A stretch of DNA of 37,756 nucleotides from an uncultured Bacteroidaceae bacterium (GTDB lineage: Bacteria; Bacteroidota; Bacteroidia; Bacteroidales; Bacteroidaceae): assembly GCA_905235285.1 (NCBI GenBank), contig CAJOLI010000011.1:1-37756 (forward strand), in the 5' to 3' direction. Position 1 is the stretch's first letter; the number at the start of each line of letters is the position of its first letter. Below the pieces are notes generated by a model that worked only from the letters and a program-made list of their open reading frames with translations, was not told where the DNA came from and made no database searches. The position numbers and the translations under genes are program-made. Below, one piece after another: positions 8,916 through 18,100 of the stretch.

Positions 8916-11159
8916 ATGAAACGACTGACCTTTGTGTTGGTTGCAGTCCTATGGCTTACAACCATTGCTGCAGCGCCGTTGCGCAAACAGCTTTTTGACG
9001 AAGGTTGGCAGTTTGCGCTGACCGACAGTACACGTTGGACTGATGTATCTTTGCCCCATGACTGGAGCATCTACCAGCGCTTCTCGGCCGATGCGCCGGC
9101 GGGCAGCCCCGGAGCTTACCTGCCTACGGGGCTGGGCTGGTACTGCAAGACGTTCAACCTCGGTCGCGACTATGCCGACAAGCGTCTGCGCCTCTATTTC
9201 GAGGGCGTGTACATGAACGCCGAGGTCTTCGTCAACGGCCAGCGTGCCGGCGGTCATCCCTATGGCTATTCATCATTTTACGTCGACATCACCCCTTATG
9301 TCCGTCAGGGCTCAAACACAATAGAAGTGCGTGTCGACAACTCGCAGCAGATCAACTGCCGCTGGTACTCAGGCTCAGGCATCTACCGCCACGTATGGCT
9401 CTACACTACGGGCCAGAGCTATATCGACGAGTGGAGCGTCAGCGTGTCGACAGAGGATGCTCACCGGCCTGTCGTCAGGGCAGAGGTCGTCAGGCCCGAC
9501 GGCACTCGTGAGCCGGTAGAAAAGCACGTCGACATAGCCGAGCCTCGCTTCTGGTCACCTTCCGACCCTTACCTCTACAACACCACGATAGAAGCTGCTG
9601 GCGACCGCCTCGAAGTAACCTTCGGCATCCGCACGTTAGCATATTCTGCCGAGCGTGGCCTGCTGCTCAACGGCGAGAGCATCGTCCTGAACGGCGGTTG
9701 CGTTCACCACGACAACGGAATCCTTGGGGCGGCATCCTTCGATGCAGCAGAGTATCGTAAGGTCCGCCTGATGAAAGAGGCAGGCTTCAACGCTGTACGC
9801 ACCTCCCACAACCCGCCGTCGGAAGCCTTCCTGCGGGCCTGCGACGAGCTGGGCCTGCTTGTCATCGATGAAGCATTCGACGGCTGGCGCGACCAGAAGA
9901 ATCCGCATGATTACCATACGCTCATCGACCGCTGGTGGCAGGACGATATCCGTGCCATGGTCCTCCGAGACCGCAACCATCCGAGTGTCTTCTGCTGGAG
10001 TACGGGCAACGAGGTCATCGAGCGCAAGAAGATAGAGGTCGTGACTACGGCTCATCGCCTGGCAGAGCTCTGTCGCCAGCTCGACCACGAACGGCGTCCT
10101 GTGACCTCGGCCCTATGTGCCTGGGACAGCGACTGGGATATCTACGACCCACTGGCCGCCGAGCACGATATCGTTGGCTACAACTATATGATACACAAGT
10201 CTGTCAGCGACCACCAACGTGTGCCATCACGCGTGATGATGCAGACCGAGAGTTATCCCCGTGATGTCTGGAACAGCTACCGTAAGGTCATCGACGAGCC
10301 ATGGGTCATAGGTGACTTCGTATGGACGGCCATCGACTATCTGGGCGAATCAGGCATAGGACGCTGGTACTATGAGGGCGAGACGCCAGGCGAGTCGTGG
10401 GAGCGCCCGCTCTTCCCCTGCCATGCAGCCTACTGCGGAGACATCGACTTCACAGGGCTACGCAAACCTGTCAGCCATTATCGCTCGATGCTCTGGAACG
10501 CCGGTGGCGAGCAACTCTACATGGCCGTTCGTGAGCCCGACGGCTACCACGGCAAGGTGCATACTACCATGTGGAGCACATGGCCTACGTATGAGAGCTG
10601 GACATGGCCCGGCCACGAGGGGAAGAATATTGACGTCGAGGTGTGTTCGCGCTATCCGAGCGTCCGTCTATACCTGAACGACAAACTGATAGGAGAGAAA
10701 GCCGCCGAGCACTCGCAGGTCGTTTTCACCCTGCCTTACCAGCCGGGACATCTGCGCGCCGAAGGCCTTGCCGACGGGCAGGTGAAAGAGACAGCGGTGC
10801 TGCATACTGCCGGCGACGTCGCTTCCATACGCCTATCGGCCGACAAGACTGTACTCCGGGCCGACGGTCAGGACCTAGCCTTCGTTGCCGTGGAATTGCT
10901 CGATGCCAATGGGAATCGCGTCCCGGAGGCTGCCGAAGTGCTGACGGTCAGCGTCAGCGGAGCAGCTACACTCGCCGCCTTCGGCAATGCCGACATAAGG
11001 GAGTGCGACCCATACGTCGATGCCACTCACCCGACGTGGAAAGGGCGGGCGCTGTTCATCGTGCGCTCGACGCAAAAGAGTGGCACCGTCAAGCTCGCGG
11101 TCAAGGGCGATGGCCTGCCTACGGCTCGTCTGACCCTGCGCAGCGCAGCCGAGCGGTAG
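8916..11159 (+). CDS. Secreted glycoside hydrolase family 2 protein (beta-galactosidase-like)
   Basis: 747 residues with signal peptide MKRLTFVLVAVLWLTTIAAA. The GH2 sugar-binding jelly roll follows (about 25-165: LPHDWSIY, GLGWYCKTF, YFEGVYMNAEVFVNG, IYRHVWLY). A short immunoglobulin-like domain covers about 170-240. The TIM barrel has the acid/base E366 in STGNEV and the nucleophile E445 in MMQTESYPRD, then DFVWTAIDYLGESG. A DUF4982-type beta domain (WTWPGHEGKNIDVEV, YLNDKLIGEK) and a final Ig-like domain (about 635-745) close the protein. It should release terminal beta-galactosyl or related residues from glycans in the periplasm or outside. No SusC/SusD pair is adjacent. The Ig-like second domain is only about 70 residues, shorter than usual. 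Confidence 0.92.
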   Translation: MKRLTFVLVAVLWLTTIAAAPLRKQLFDEGWQFALTDSTRWTDVSLPHDWSIYQRFSADAPAGSPGAYLPTGLGWYCKTFNLGRDYADKRLRLYFEGVYMNAEVFVNGQRAGGHPYGYSSFYVDITPYVRQGSNTIEVRVDNSQQINCRWYSGSGIYRHVWLYTTGQSYIDEWSVSVSTEDAHRPVVRAEVVRPDGTREPVEKHVDIAEPRFWSPSDPYLYNTTIEAAGDRLEVTFGIRTLAYSAERGLLLNGESIVLNGGCVHHDNGILGAASFDAAEYRKVRLMKEAGFNAVRTSHNPPSEAFLRACDELGLLVIDEAFDGWRDQKNPHDYHTLIDRWWQDDIRAMVLRDRNHPSVFCWSTGNEVIERKKIEVVTTAHRLAELCRQLDHERRPVTSALCAWDSDWDIYDPLAAEHDIVGYNYMIHKSVSDHQRVPSRVMMQTESYPRDVWNSYRKVIDEPWVIGDFVWTAIDYLGESGIGRWYYEGETPGESWERPLFPCHAAYCGDIDFTGLRKPVSHYRSMLWNAGGEQLYMAVREPDGYHGKVHTTMWSTWPTYESWTWPGHEGKNIDVEVCSRYPSVRLYLNDKLIGEKAAEHSQVVFTLPYQPGHLRAEGLADGQVKETAVLHTAGDVASIRLSADKTVLRADGQDLAFVAVELLDANGNRVPEAAEVLTVSVSGAATLAAFGNADIRECDPYVDATHPTWKGRALFIVRSTQKSGTVKLAVKGDGLPTARLTLRSAAER

Positions 11160-11250
11160 CTAAAGGCTGCCTGTAGCCTGCCACGATAGGTAAATCTCTA
11201 TTCCGCTACTTTTTTCTTCATCTTTTATTCTTCGTTTGAAGAATTTTGAG

Positions 11251-11258
11251 TATTTTTG
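11251..11258 (+). promoter_or_regulatory. Probable -7 element of the MATE gene promoter
   Basis: TATTTTTG followed by CCCCCGCAAAAG, as often seen at Bacteroidota start sites. No good TTTG lies 19-20 bp upstream (the nearest is at 11235-11238). The element sits inside the longest open frame, which argues for the ATG at 11273. Confidence 0.45.
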
Positions 11259-11272
11259 CCCCCGCAAAAGAT

Positions 11273-12700
11273 ATGGCAGGCACAAAAGACGAACTTCTAC
11301 TGCGCATTCGTGAGCATGGCAAACTATCGACAGTCGAGCAATTGCGGCTGACGGTGTTGTTGGCCGTGCCCGCAATTCTGGCACAGGTCTCCACCGTGCT
11401 CATGTTCTACATCGACGATGCGATGGTGGGTTCGCTCGGCGCTTTGGCCTCAGCCAGCATAGGAATCATAGCTACGACGACGTGGCTCTTCTGGAGCATC
11501 ATATCCTGCGCGGCAACGGGTTTCTCGGTGCAGGTGGCCCACCGCGTGGGCGCCAATGACATAAGTGGGGCGCAGAGCGTCTTCAGACAAAGTCTGGTAG
11601 CCTCAATGGCCATCGCCGTGGCCACGATGATTATAGGTGCTCTCATCTCACGCCCCCTGCCTCACTGGCTTGGCGGTCAGGAAGAGATATGCCGTGATGC
11701 TTCAGCTTATTTCCTCATCTTCACGCTCGGAGCCCCCTTGGCCATGGCCAACATGCTGGCTACATCAATGTTGCGCTGCGCAGGAAACATCAAGGTGCCG
11801 TCGTTTGCCAACATAGCTATGTGCATTATGGACGTAGTGTTCAACTTCTTCCTGATATTCCACACTCGCACCCTGGACCTCTGCGGAGTCGCAGTCACTA
11901 TACCCGGTGCAGGTCTCGGCGTGCCCGGCGCAGCCCTCGGGACACTGACTGCCGAAGGTATCACGGCCGCCTACCTCATGTGGTACGCCATGGTGCGCCA
12001 GCCCGAGCTGCGTCTCATGCGTCTGAGCGACCCATTCACCCCAGAACGCCGTACATTAGCCAAGGCAGCCGACATAGCAGGACCTATTTTCCTGCAACGT
12101 GTGCTTATGAATGTAGCGCAAATCGTCATTACGATTATCGTGGCCCCGCTCGGAGCCGTGGCCTTAGCCGCCAACGCCCTTGGCATCACGGCCGAGAGTC
12201 TCTGCTACATGCCTGGCTATGGCATTGGCGAGGCTGCAACGACGCTTGTCGGGCAGAGCTATGGCGCCCGGCGTTATCGTCTCACAGACCGTTTCGCGTG
12301 GATGTCGACCTTGCTCGGCATGGCCGTGATGACCCTCATGGGCGTCGTCATGTACATGGCTGCGCCACTGATGATGGCATCTCTGACTCCCGACGAGTCC
12401 GTGCGGCAGCTTGGCACGGAGTGCCTGCGCATTGAGGCGTGGGCCGAGCCCGGCTTTGCAGCCAGCATCGTTGCCATGAGCTGTTTCGTAGGCACCGGCG
12501 ACACTCGCAAGCCATCAATGATGAATCTCTTCTCGATGTGGGCCGTCAGAGTGACGCTGGCCGCGTTGCTCGCTCCCCGCTACGGGTTGCATGGCGTATG
12601 GCTCGGGATGGCCATCGAGCTCACGTTCCGCGGACTCATCTTCCTAATCAGGCTTAAGTGGGGACACTGGATGAATATCAGCTTGAAAGGCAATGTTTAA
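11273..12700 (+). CDS. MATE-family efflux transporter
   Basis: 476 residues from the ATG at 11273 (MAGTKDELLLRI); a TTG at 11246 is also in frame but overlaps the promoter. About twelve hydrophobic segments form two related halves. Typical MATE signatures include VLLAVPAILAQVSTVLMFYIDDAMVGSLG, CAATGFSVQVAHRVGA, MLATSMLRCAGNIKVP and YMPGYGIGEAATTLVGQSYGA. It is an inner-membrane Na+ or H+ antiporter exporting organic cations, drugs or metabolites; the substrate cannot be read from sequence. It is followed 34 bp later by the DUF3737 gene and then the MalY/PatB-type gene, all on the same strand. Confidence 0.93.
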   Translation: MAGTKDELLLRIREHGKLSTVEQLRLTVLLAVPAILAQVSTVLMFYIDDAMVGSLGALASASIGIIATTTWLFWSIISCAATGFSVQVAHRVGANDISGAQSVFRQSLVASMAIAVATMIIGALISRPLPHWLGGQEEICRDASAYFLIFTLGAPLAMANMLATSMLRCAGNIKVPSFANIAMCIMDVVFNFFLIFHTRTLDLCGVAVTIPGAGLGVPGAALGTLTAEGITAAYLMWYAMVRQPELRLMRLSDPFTPERRTLAKAADIAGPIFLQRVLMNVAQIVITIIVAPLGAVALAANALGITAESLCYMPGYGIGEAATTLVGQSYGARRYRLTDRFAWMSTLLGMAVMTLMGVVMYMAAPLMMASLTPDESVRQLGTECLRIEAWAEPGFAASIVAMSCFVGTGDTRKPSMMNLFSMWAVRVTLAALLAPRYGLHGVWLGMAIELTFRGLIFLIRLKWGHWMNISLKGNV

Positions 12701-12734
12701 ATGTGTAATTCAATAATAATAAAATAACTATAAT

Positions 12735-13580
12735 ATGCAACTCATTAAAGATAAGACATTCGGAGGCGAACGACCACTCTTCGCCATCCACGACACACGT
12801 CTTGAAAATGTGACAATCACCGAAGGCGAGAGCGGTATAAAATGCTGTCAGCGCCTCGAAGCCGACAACTGTAGGTTCATAGGCAAATATCCTTGGTGGC
12901 ATGTCGATACGTCGCTTATCACAAACTGTTTCTTCGAGGTGGGCTCACGTTCGGCAATATGGTATAGCAACGACATGATCATGCGCGACTCCATCATCGA
13001 CGCTCCTAAGTTCTTCCGCGAGATGAAGGGCCTGACGCTCGAGAACGTGCAGATGAACGATGCCGACGAGACATTCTGGCGCGTAAAGGACCTCGTCGTC
13101 AGAAACGTTAAGCTGCACGACGGGACCTACCCATTCATGTTCTGCGAAAATGTCGACGTCGATGGACTCGAGAGCGACTCGAAATATGTGTTCCAATACG
13201 TGAAAAATGCGGTCATACGCAACGCACATATTGTCACGAAGGATGCTTTCTGGGAAACGGAGAATGTCACCATTTATGACTCACATCTCGACGGAGAATA
13301 CCTCGGCTGGCATTCCAAGAATCTCAAGCTCGTAAGATGCCATATCGCTGGGGAGCAGCCTCTCTGCTACATCGACGGACTCATTCTTGAGGATTGCACC
13401 ATCGATGCCGCCAGCGACCGCGCTTTCGAGGATTGCTCTAATATTCAAGCCGACATCAGAGGGGCCGTCACCGAGATAAAGAACCCTATCAGCGGACGCA
13501 TCGTCGCAGACGAAATCCTTAAAGTAACCATCGACGAGAACATCAAGCAACCGGCTAACTGTGAAATAATCACGCGGTAA
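12735..13580 (+). CDS. DUF3737 family right-handed beta-helix protein
   Basis: 281 residues matching DUF3737. Successive short beta-rungs are visible, such as 'LENVTITEGESGIKC', 'LEADNCRFIGKYPWWHVDTSLITNCFFE', 'MRDSIIDAPKFFREMKGLTLENVQM', 'LVVRNVKLHDGTYPFMFCENVDVDGL' and 'LVRCHIAGEQPLCYIDGLILEDCTI', consistent with a right-handed parallel beta-helix. There is no signal peptide, so it is cytoplasmic. The function is unknown. In many genomes the family is found next to a MalY/PatB-type PLP enzyme, as here (47 bp downstream), which suggests the two work together. Confidence 0.88.
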   Translation: MQLIKDKTFGGERPLFAIHDTRLENVTITEGESGIKCCQRLEADNCRFIGKYPWWHVDTSLITNCFFEVGSRSAIWYSNDMIMRDSIIDAPKFFREMKGLTLENVQMNDADETFWRVKDLVVRNVKLHDGTYPFMFCENVDVDGLESDSKYVFQYVKNAVIRNAHIVTKDAFWETENVTIYDSHLDGEYLGWHSKNLKLVRCHIAGEQPLCYIDGLILEDCTIDAASDRAFEDCSNIQADIRGAVTEIKNPISGRIVADEILKVTIDENIKQPANCEIITR

Positions 13581-13627
13581 CGAATAGACATATTAACATC
13601 ATAAGGAATCAACAAATAAATACTCCC

Positions 13628-14812
13628 ATGAATTATAGTTTTGATGAGGAAATACAGCGACGCGGTACCGACTGCGTCAAGTGGGATGAAGCTGAAGAAG
13701 GCGTTATACCCATGTGGGTGGCGGATATGGATTTCGAGACGGCGCCTTGCGTCAAGCAAGCTGTGATTCAACGCGCCCAACATGGTGTTTATGCCTACAA
13801 TCTTATTCCGGAGTCTTTTTATGAGGCTATAACATGGTGGAACTCTCATCGGCACGGCTGGGCTCCTCGTCGCGACTGGATGCTCTACACCAGTGGCGTA
13901 GTGCCAGCCTTCTCTGCTATCATTCAAGCCCTGGTGCGGCCTGAGGAGAAGGTAATCTTTTTCACGCCCGCTTACAACTGCTTCTTCTCCAGCGTGCGCA
14001 ACAGTGGGAGTAGAGCTGTCGAGTTCCTTCTGACGTGGTCACAGGCTACAGAACGCTACAGCATTGATTTCGAAGCCCTCGAGAAAGTCATTGCCGAAGA
14101 GCAGCCACGGCTGTTCCTTTTCTGTAACCCTCACAACCCTACGGGCCGCGTCTGGACAGCTGATGAACTTCGTCGCATAGCTGATCTCTGTAAGCGCTAC
14201 GATGTCATTCTGCTGTCTGATGAGATTCATAGCGAATTTGTTGACCCGCAGCTCGGACGGCCATTCCTGCCTTTTGCGCCTATTGCTGAAGAGGCTGGAT
14301 GCCTGTGGGTAGTGGCTAATGCCCCCAACAAAGCTTTCAATACGGCCGGGCTTATGACAGCTTACATCATAACGCCATTTGAAGACTTGCGGCAACGAAT
14401 TAACAGACGTATCAACATCAACGAAATCTGCGACATCAACTGCTTCAGCTTCGTAGCGTTGCAGGCAGCCTATACGCCAGAAGGCGAGGAGTGGCTCGAC
14501 AACCTCGTAGCTTACATCTACGACAACTACCATGTCTTCCGCACAATGCTGAAGGAGGCTTTCCCAGACATGCCCATCGCACATCTCGAAGGAACTTACC
14601 TTGTTTGGATGGACGTTAGCGCCTTCGGCAAGACGTCCGAAGAGATATCAACCCAACTGCGCCAGAACAACAAGGTATGGATCAATGGAGGCGAGATGTA
14701 TGGCCAACAAGGCTTCTTGCGCATAAACCTTGCCACTCAGCGGCAGCGCCTCGTGGAAGGTGCTCGGCGCATCATTGACGGCCTCAAAGCACTTGTGGAC
14801 AATCAAGACTGA
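13628..14812 (+). CDS. MalY/PatB-family PLP-dependent aminotransferase (C-S lyase-like)
   Basis: 394 residues of fold-type I PLP enzyme. Features in order: MNYSFDEEIQRRGTDCVKWD and PMWVADMDFETAPCV at the N-terminus (typical of MalY/PatB), GVVPAFSAIIQALVRPEEKVI, CNPHNPTGRVW (substrate-binding Asn), LLSDEIHSEFV (Asp for pyridine N), and NAPNKAFNTAGLM with the Schiff-base Lys. The likely reaction is beta-elimination of cystathionine or cysteine conjugates, giving pyruvate, ammonia and a thiol. Some relatives are plain aminotransferases. It is the last gene before a strong terminator at 14942, so MATE, DUF3737 and this gene form one probable unit. Confidence 0.92.
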   Translation: MNYSFDEEIQRRGTDCVKWDEAEEGVIPMWVADMDFETAPCVKQAVIQRAQHGVYAYNLIPESFYEAITWWNSHRHGWAPRRDWMLYTSGVVPAFSAIIQALVRPEEKVIFFTPAYNCFFSSVRNSGSRAVEFLLTWSQATERYSIDFEALEKVIAEEQPRLFLFCNPHNPTGRVWTADELRRIADLCKRYDVILLSDEIHSEFVDPQLGRPFLPFAPIAEEAGCLWVVANAPNKAFNTAGLMTAYIITPFEDLRQRINRRININEICDINCFSFVALQAAYTPEGEEWLDNLVAYIYDNYHVFRTMLKEAFPDMPIAHLEGTYLVWMDVSAFGKTSEEISTQLRQNNKVWINGGEMYGQQGFLRINLATQRQRLVEGARRIIDGLKALVDNQD

Positions 14813-14941
14813 CGAATGCCGCTTCCGGTACTGAATGTAATCCCGAGTGCTACGTCTTATATATAGGGCATGACCAGCCATCAGTCGGTGGACTGCATTG
14901 CCAGACCTCTTGTGTACAAACGCTTATTCCTTTACATCAAA

Positions 14942-14973
14942 GCTCTGAGAGTGTCCTCTCAGGGCCTTTTTTT
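14942..14973 (+). terminator. Intrinsic terminator after the MalY/PatB gene
   Basis: A roughly 10-bp stem built on CTGAGAG (14945-14951) and CTCTCAG (14956-14962), extended by flanking pairs, with a 4-nt loop and a run of seven T. It closes the MATE-DUF3737-MalY unit. Confidence 0.85.
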
Positions 14974-15003
14974 GTGAAAGAAATAAGATTTTTGCCTAAA
15001 TGT

Positions 15004-15034
15004 TTTGTCTTTAGTCTGTTCTTTGTTAATTTTG
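15004..15034 (+). promoter_or_regulatory. Promoter of ileS
   Basis: TTTG (15004-15007), 19 bp, TAATTTTG (15027-15034). It leaves a leader of about 80 nt before the ATG at 15121. A small CCTC/GAGG hairpin lies in the leader at 15054-15068; no T-box sequence is seen. Confidence 0.75.
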
Positions 15035-15120
15035 CACCCGTTTTTACAGAACCTCCTCTCTGAGGAGTTTCTCGTCTGTTGGATAATCATAAAAAAATAA
15101 GAGATACATCAACATCAATC

Positions 15121-18100
15121 ATGACAAAGAAATTTCCTGAACACAGTCGCCTCAACCTTACGGAGGTGAATCATGAGATACTCGAGCAATGGACCAGCGA
15201 GGACCTTTTCCACCGCAGCATCAGCGAGCGCGAAGGATGCCCCTCGTTTGTCTTCTTTGAAGGACCGCCCTCGGCCAACGGTCACCCTGGCATCCACCAC
15301 GTGTTGGCACGTTCTATCAAGGACACCTTCTGCCGCTTCAAGACCATGAAAGGCTTCCAGGTTCACCGCAAGGCTGGCTGGGACACCCACGGCTTGCCCG
15401 TCGAGCTTGGCGTAGAGAAAGAACTCGGCATCACAAAGGAAGACATCGGCAAGACAATTAGCATTGAGCAGTACAATGACCGCTGCCGCAAGAACGTGAT
15501 GATGTACACTCACGAGTGGGAAGACCTCAGCAACCGCATGGGATACTGGGTTGACATGGAACACCCCTACATCACCTACGACAACAAGTACATCGAGACC
15601 CTCTGGTGGCTCTTGAAACAGCTCTACCAGAAGGACCTCCTCTATAAAGGCTACACTATTCAGCCCTACAGCCCCGCTGCCGGCACCGGCCTTTCGAGCC
15701 ACGAACTTAACCAGCCTGGCTGCTACCGCGACGTCAAGGATACCACCGTGACGGCGCAGTTCCGCGTCCTCAGCACCGCAGCAGAGCATCCCGCTCTCAG
15801 CAGGATCCTCGGCGTATTAGCCGAGAGCAGCTTACCCGTCTACATCCTCGCTTGGACCACCACGCCCTGGACCTTGCCCTCCAACACAGCCCTTTGCGTC
15901 GGCCCAAAGATAGAGTACGTCGCCGTCAAAGGCCAGAATCCTTACACCAAGGAAGAAGCCATTTACATCATAGCCAAGAGTCGCAAGGATGTCTATTTCG
16001 CTGCCTCAAAGGAGGCAGATGTCCCCGCTCCCGAGGTCCTCGGCGAATGTCTGGGCACTGACCTCCTCGGCCTACGCTATGAGCAACTATTCCCTTGGGT
16101 TAAGCCCTGCGCCCTTGAGGATGGCAAGGTCGTCGAGAAGGAGCAGGACGCCTTCCGTGTCATCCCCGGTGATTATGTCACCACAGAGGACGGTACTGGC
16201 ATAGTCCACATCGCACCGACCTTCGGTGCCGACGATGCCAAGGTGGCCAAGGATGCCGGTATTCCTTCGCTTTTCATCATCGACAAAGCGGGCGACACGC
16301 GTCCCATGGTAGACTTCACTGGCAAGTACTTCGTTCGCGAAGATATGGATGAGGCTTTCGTCAGCCTGTGCGTGTGCGACAGCTACTGGCACCACGCCGG
16401 CGACTTCGTCAAGAACGCTTACGACCCCAAATATGCCGACCTCGACGAGAAGACACTCGCCAAGACCGAAGACCTAAACATAGTCCTCTGCATGGAGATG
16501 AAGCAAGAAGGTACGGCTTTCAAAATAGAGAAGCACGTCCACAACTATCCCCACTGCTGGCGCACCGACAAGCCCGTCCTCTACTATCCGCTCGACTCGT
16601 GGTTCATCCGCTCCACTGCAGCCAAGGAACGTATGATGGAGCTCAACAAGACCATCCTTTGGAAACCCGAATCGACAGGAACAGGCCGTTTCGGCAAGTG
16701 GCTCGAAAACCTCAACGACTGGAACCTCAGCCGCAGCCGCTACTGGGGCACCCCGCTGCCCATCTGGCGCAACCGCGATACACGCGAGGAAATATGTATC
16801 GGCTCCATAGAAGAGCTATATAAAGAGATTGAGAAGGCCGTTGCCGCCGGCGTCATGAAAGAGAATCCTATCAAGGCCAAGGGCTTCGTGCCAGGTGACA
16901 TGAGTAAGGAAAACTACGACCGCATCGACCTCCACCGACCTTACGTCGACGACATCGTCCTCGTTGGCGAGAGCGGACAGCCACTGCATCGCGAGCTTGA
17001 CCTCATCGACGTATGGTTCGACAGCGGTGCGATGCCTTACGCTCAGATCCACTATCCATTTGAAAATCGCGAAGACCTCGATAAGCGCATCGTTTATCCC
17101 GCAGACTTCATAGCCGAGGGCGTCGACCAGACGCGCGGATGGTTCTTCACGCTACACGCCATCGCCACGATGGTCTTCGATAGCGTATCGTATAAAGCCG
17201 TCATCTCCAACGGCCTCGTCCTTGATAAGAACGGCCTGAAGATGTCAAAGCGCCTTGGCAACGCCATCAACCCCTTCGACAATATAGAGAAATATGGCGC
17301 AGATGCCGTGCGCTGGTATATGCTCACCAACTCTCAGCCTTGGGACAACCTCAAGTACGACGAGGCCGGCGTGCAAGAGATTGCACGCTCGTTCTTCGGC
17401 AAGCTCTATCAGACCTACTCCTTCCTCGCTATGTATGCCAATGTCGACGGATGGCACTTCGAGGAACCCGAGGTGCCGATGAGCCAGCGCTCGGAGATGG
17501 ATCGTTGGATTCTCTCGTCGCTCAACTCGCTCATTCGCGATGTCGAAGACGCTTACGAGAACTACGAGCCCACACGTGCCGGCCGTCTCATTCAGACATT
17601 CGTCATCGACAACGTCAGCAACTGGTTCGTGCGCCTCTCGCGCAAGCGCTTCTGGGGCGGTGAAATGAGCATCGACAAGCTCAGCGCATATCAGACGCTC
17701 TACACCTGCCTCGAGACCGTAAGTCGCCTCATGGCTCCCATCGCACCATTCTATGCCGACCAGCTCTTCCGTGACTTGCACAGCGTCACAGCGGCCGAGG
17801 GCTCTACCGAGAGCCTCACCAGCGTCCATCTCGCCACCTTCCCCGTGGTCAACGATGCCCTTATCGACAAGGAGCAGGAGTCGCGCATGGCTCTTGCACA
17901 GCAGATTACTTCCATGGTACTTTCCTTGCGCAAGAAGGAGCAGATTATCGTCCGCCAGCCACTTGCACGAATAGCCATTCCGGCCATCTCGCGTGAGCAA
18001 CAGCAGCGCATTGAGGCCGTCAAGCAACTCATCCTCGACGAGGTCAACGTAAAGGCGTTGGAGTTCGTCGAAGGGGCTGGCCTGCTCACGAAGAAGGTCA

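Noticed and set aside
11246..11272. TTG start of the MATE gene
   Set aside because: It would place a -7 promoter element inside the reading frame; the ATG at 11273 fits better.
15040..15120. T-box riboswitch in the ileS leader
   Set aside because: The leader is too short and lacks the T-box sequence; only a minor hairpin is present.
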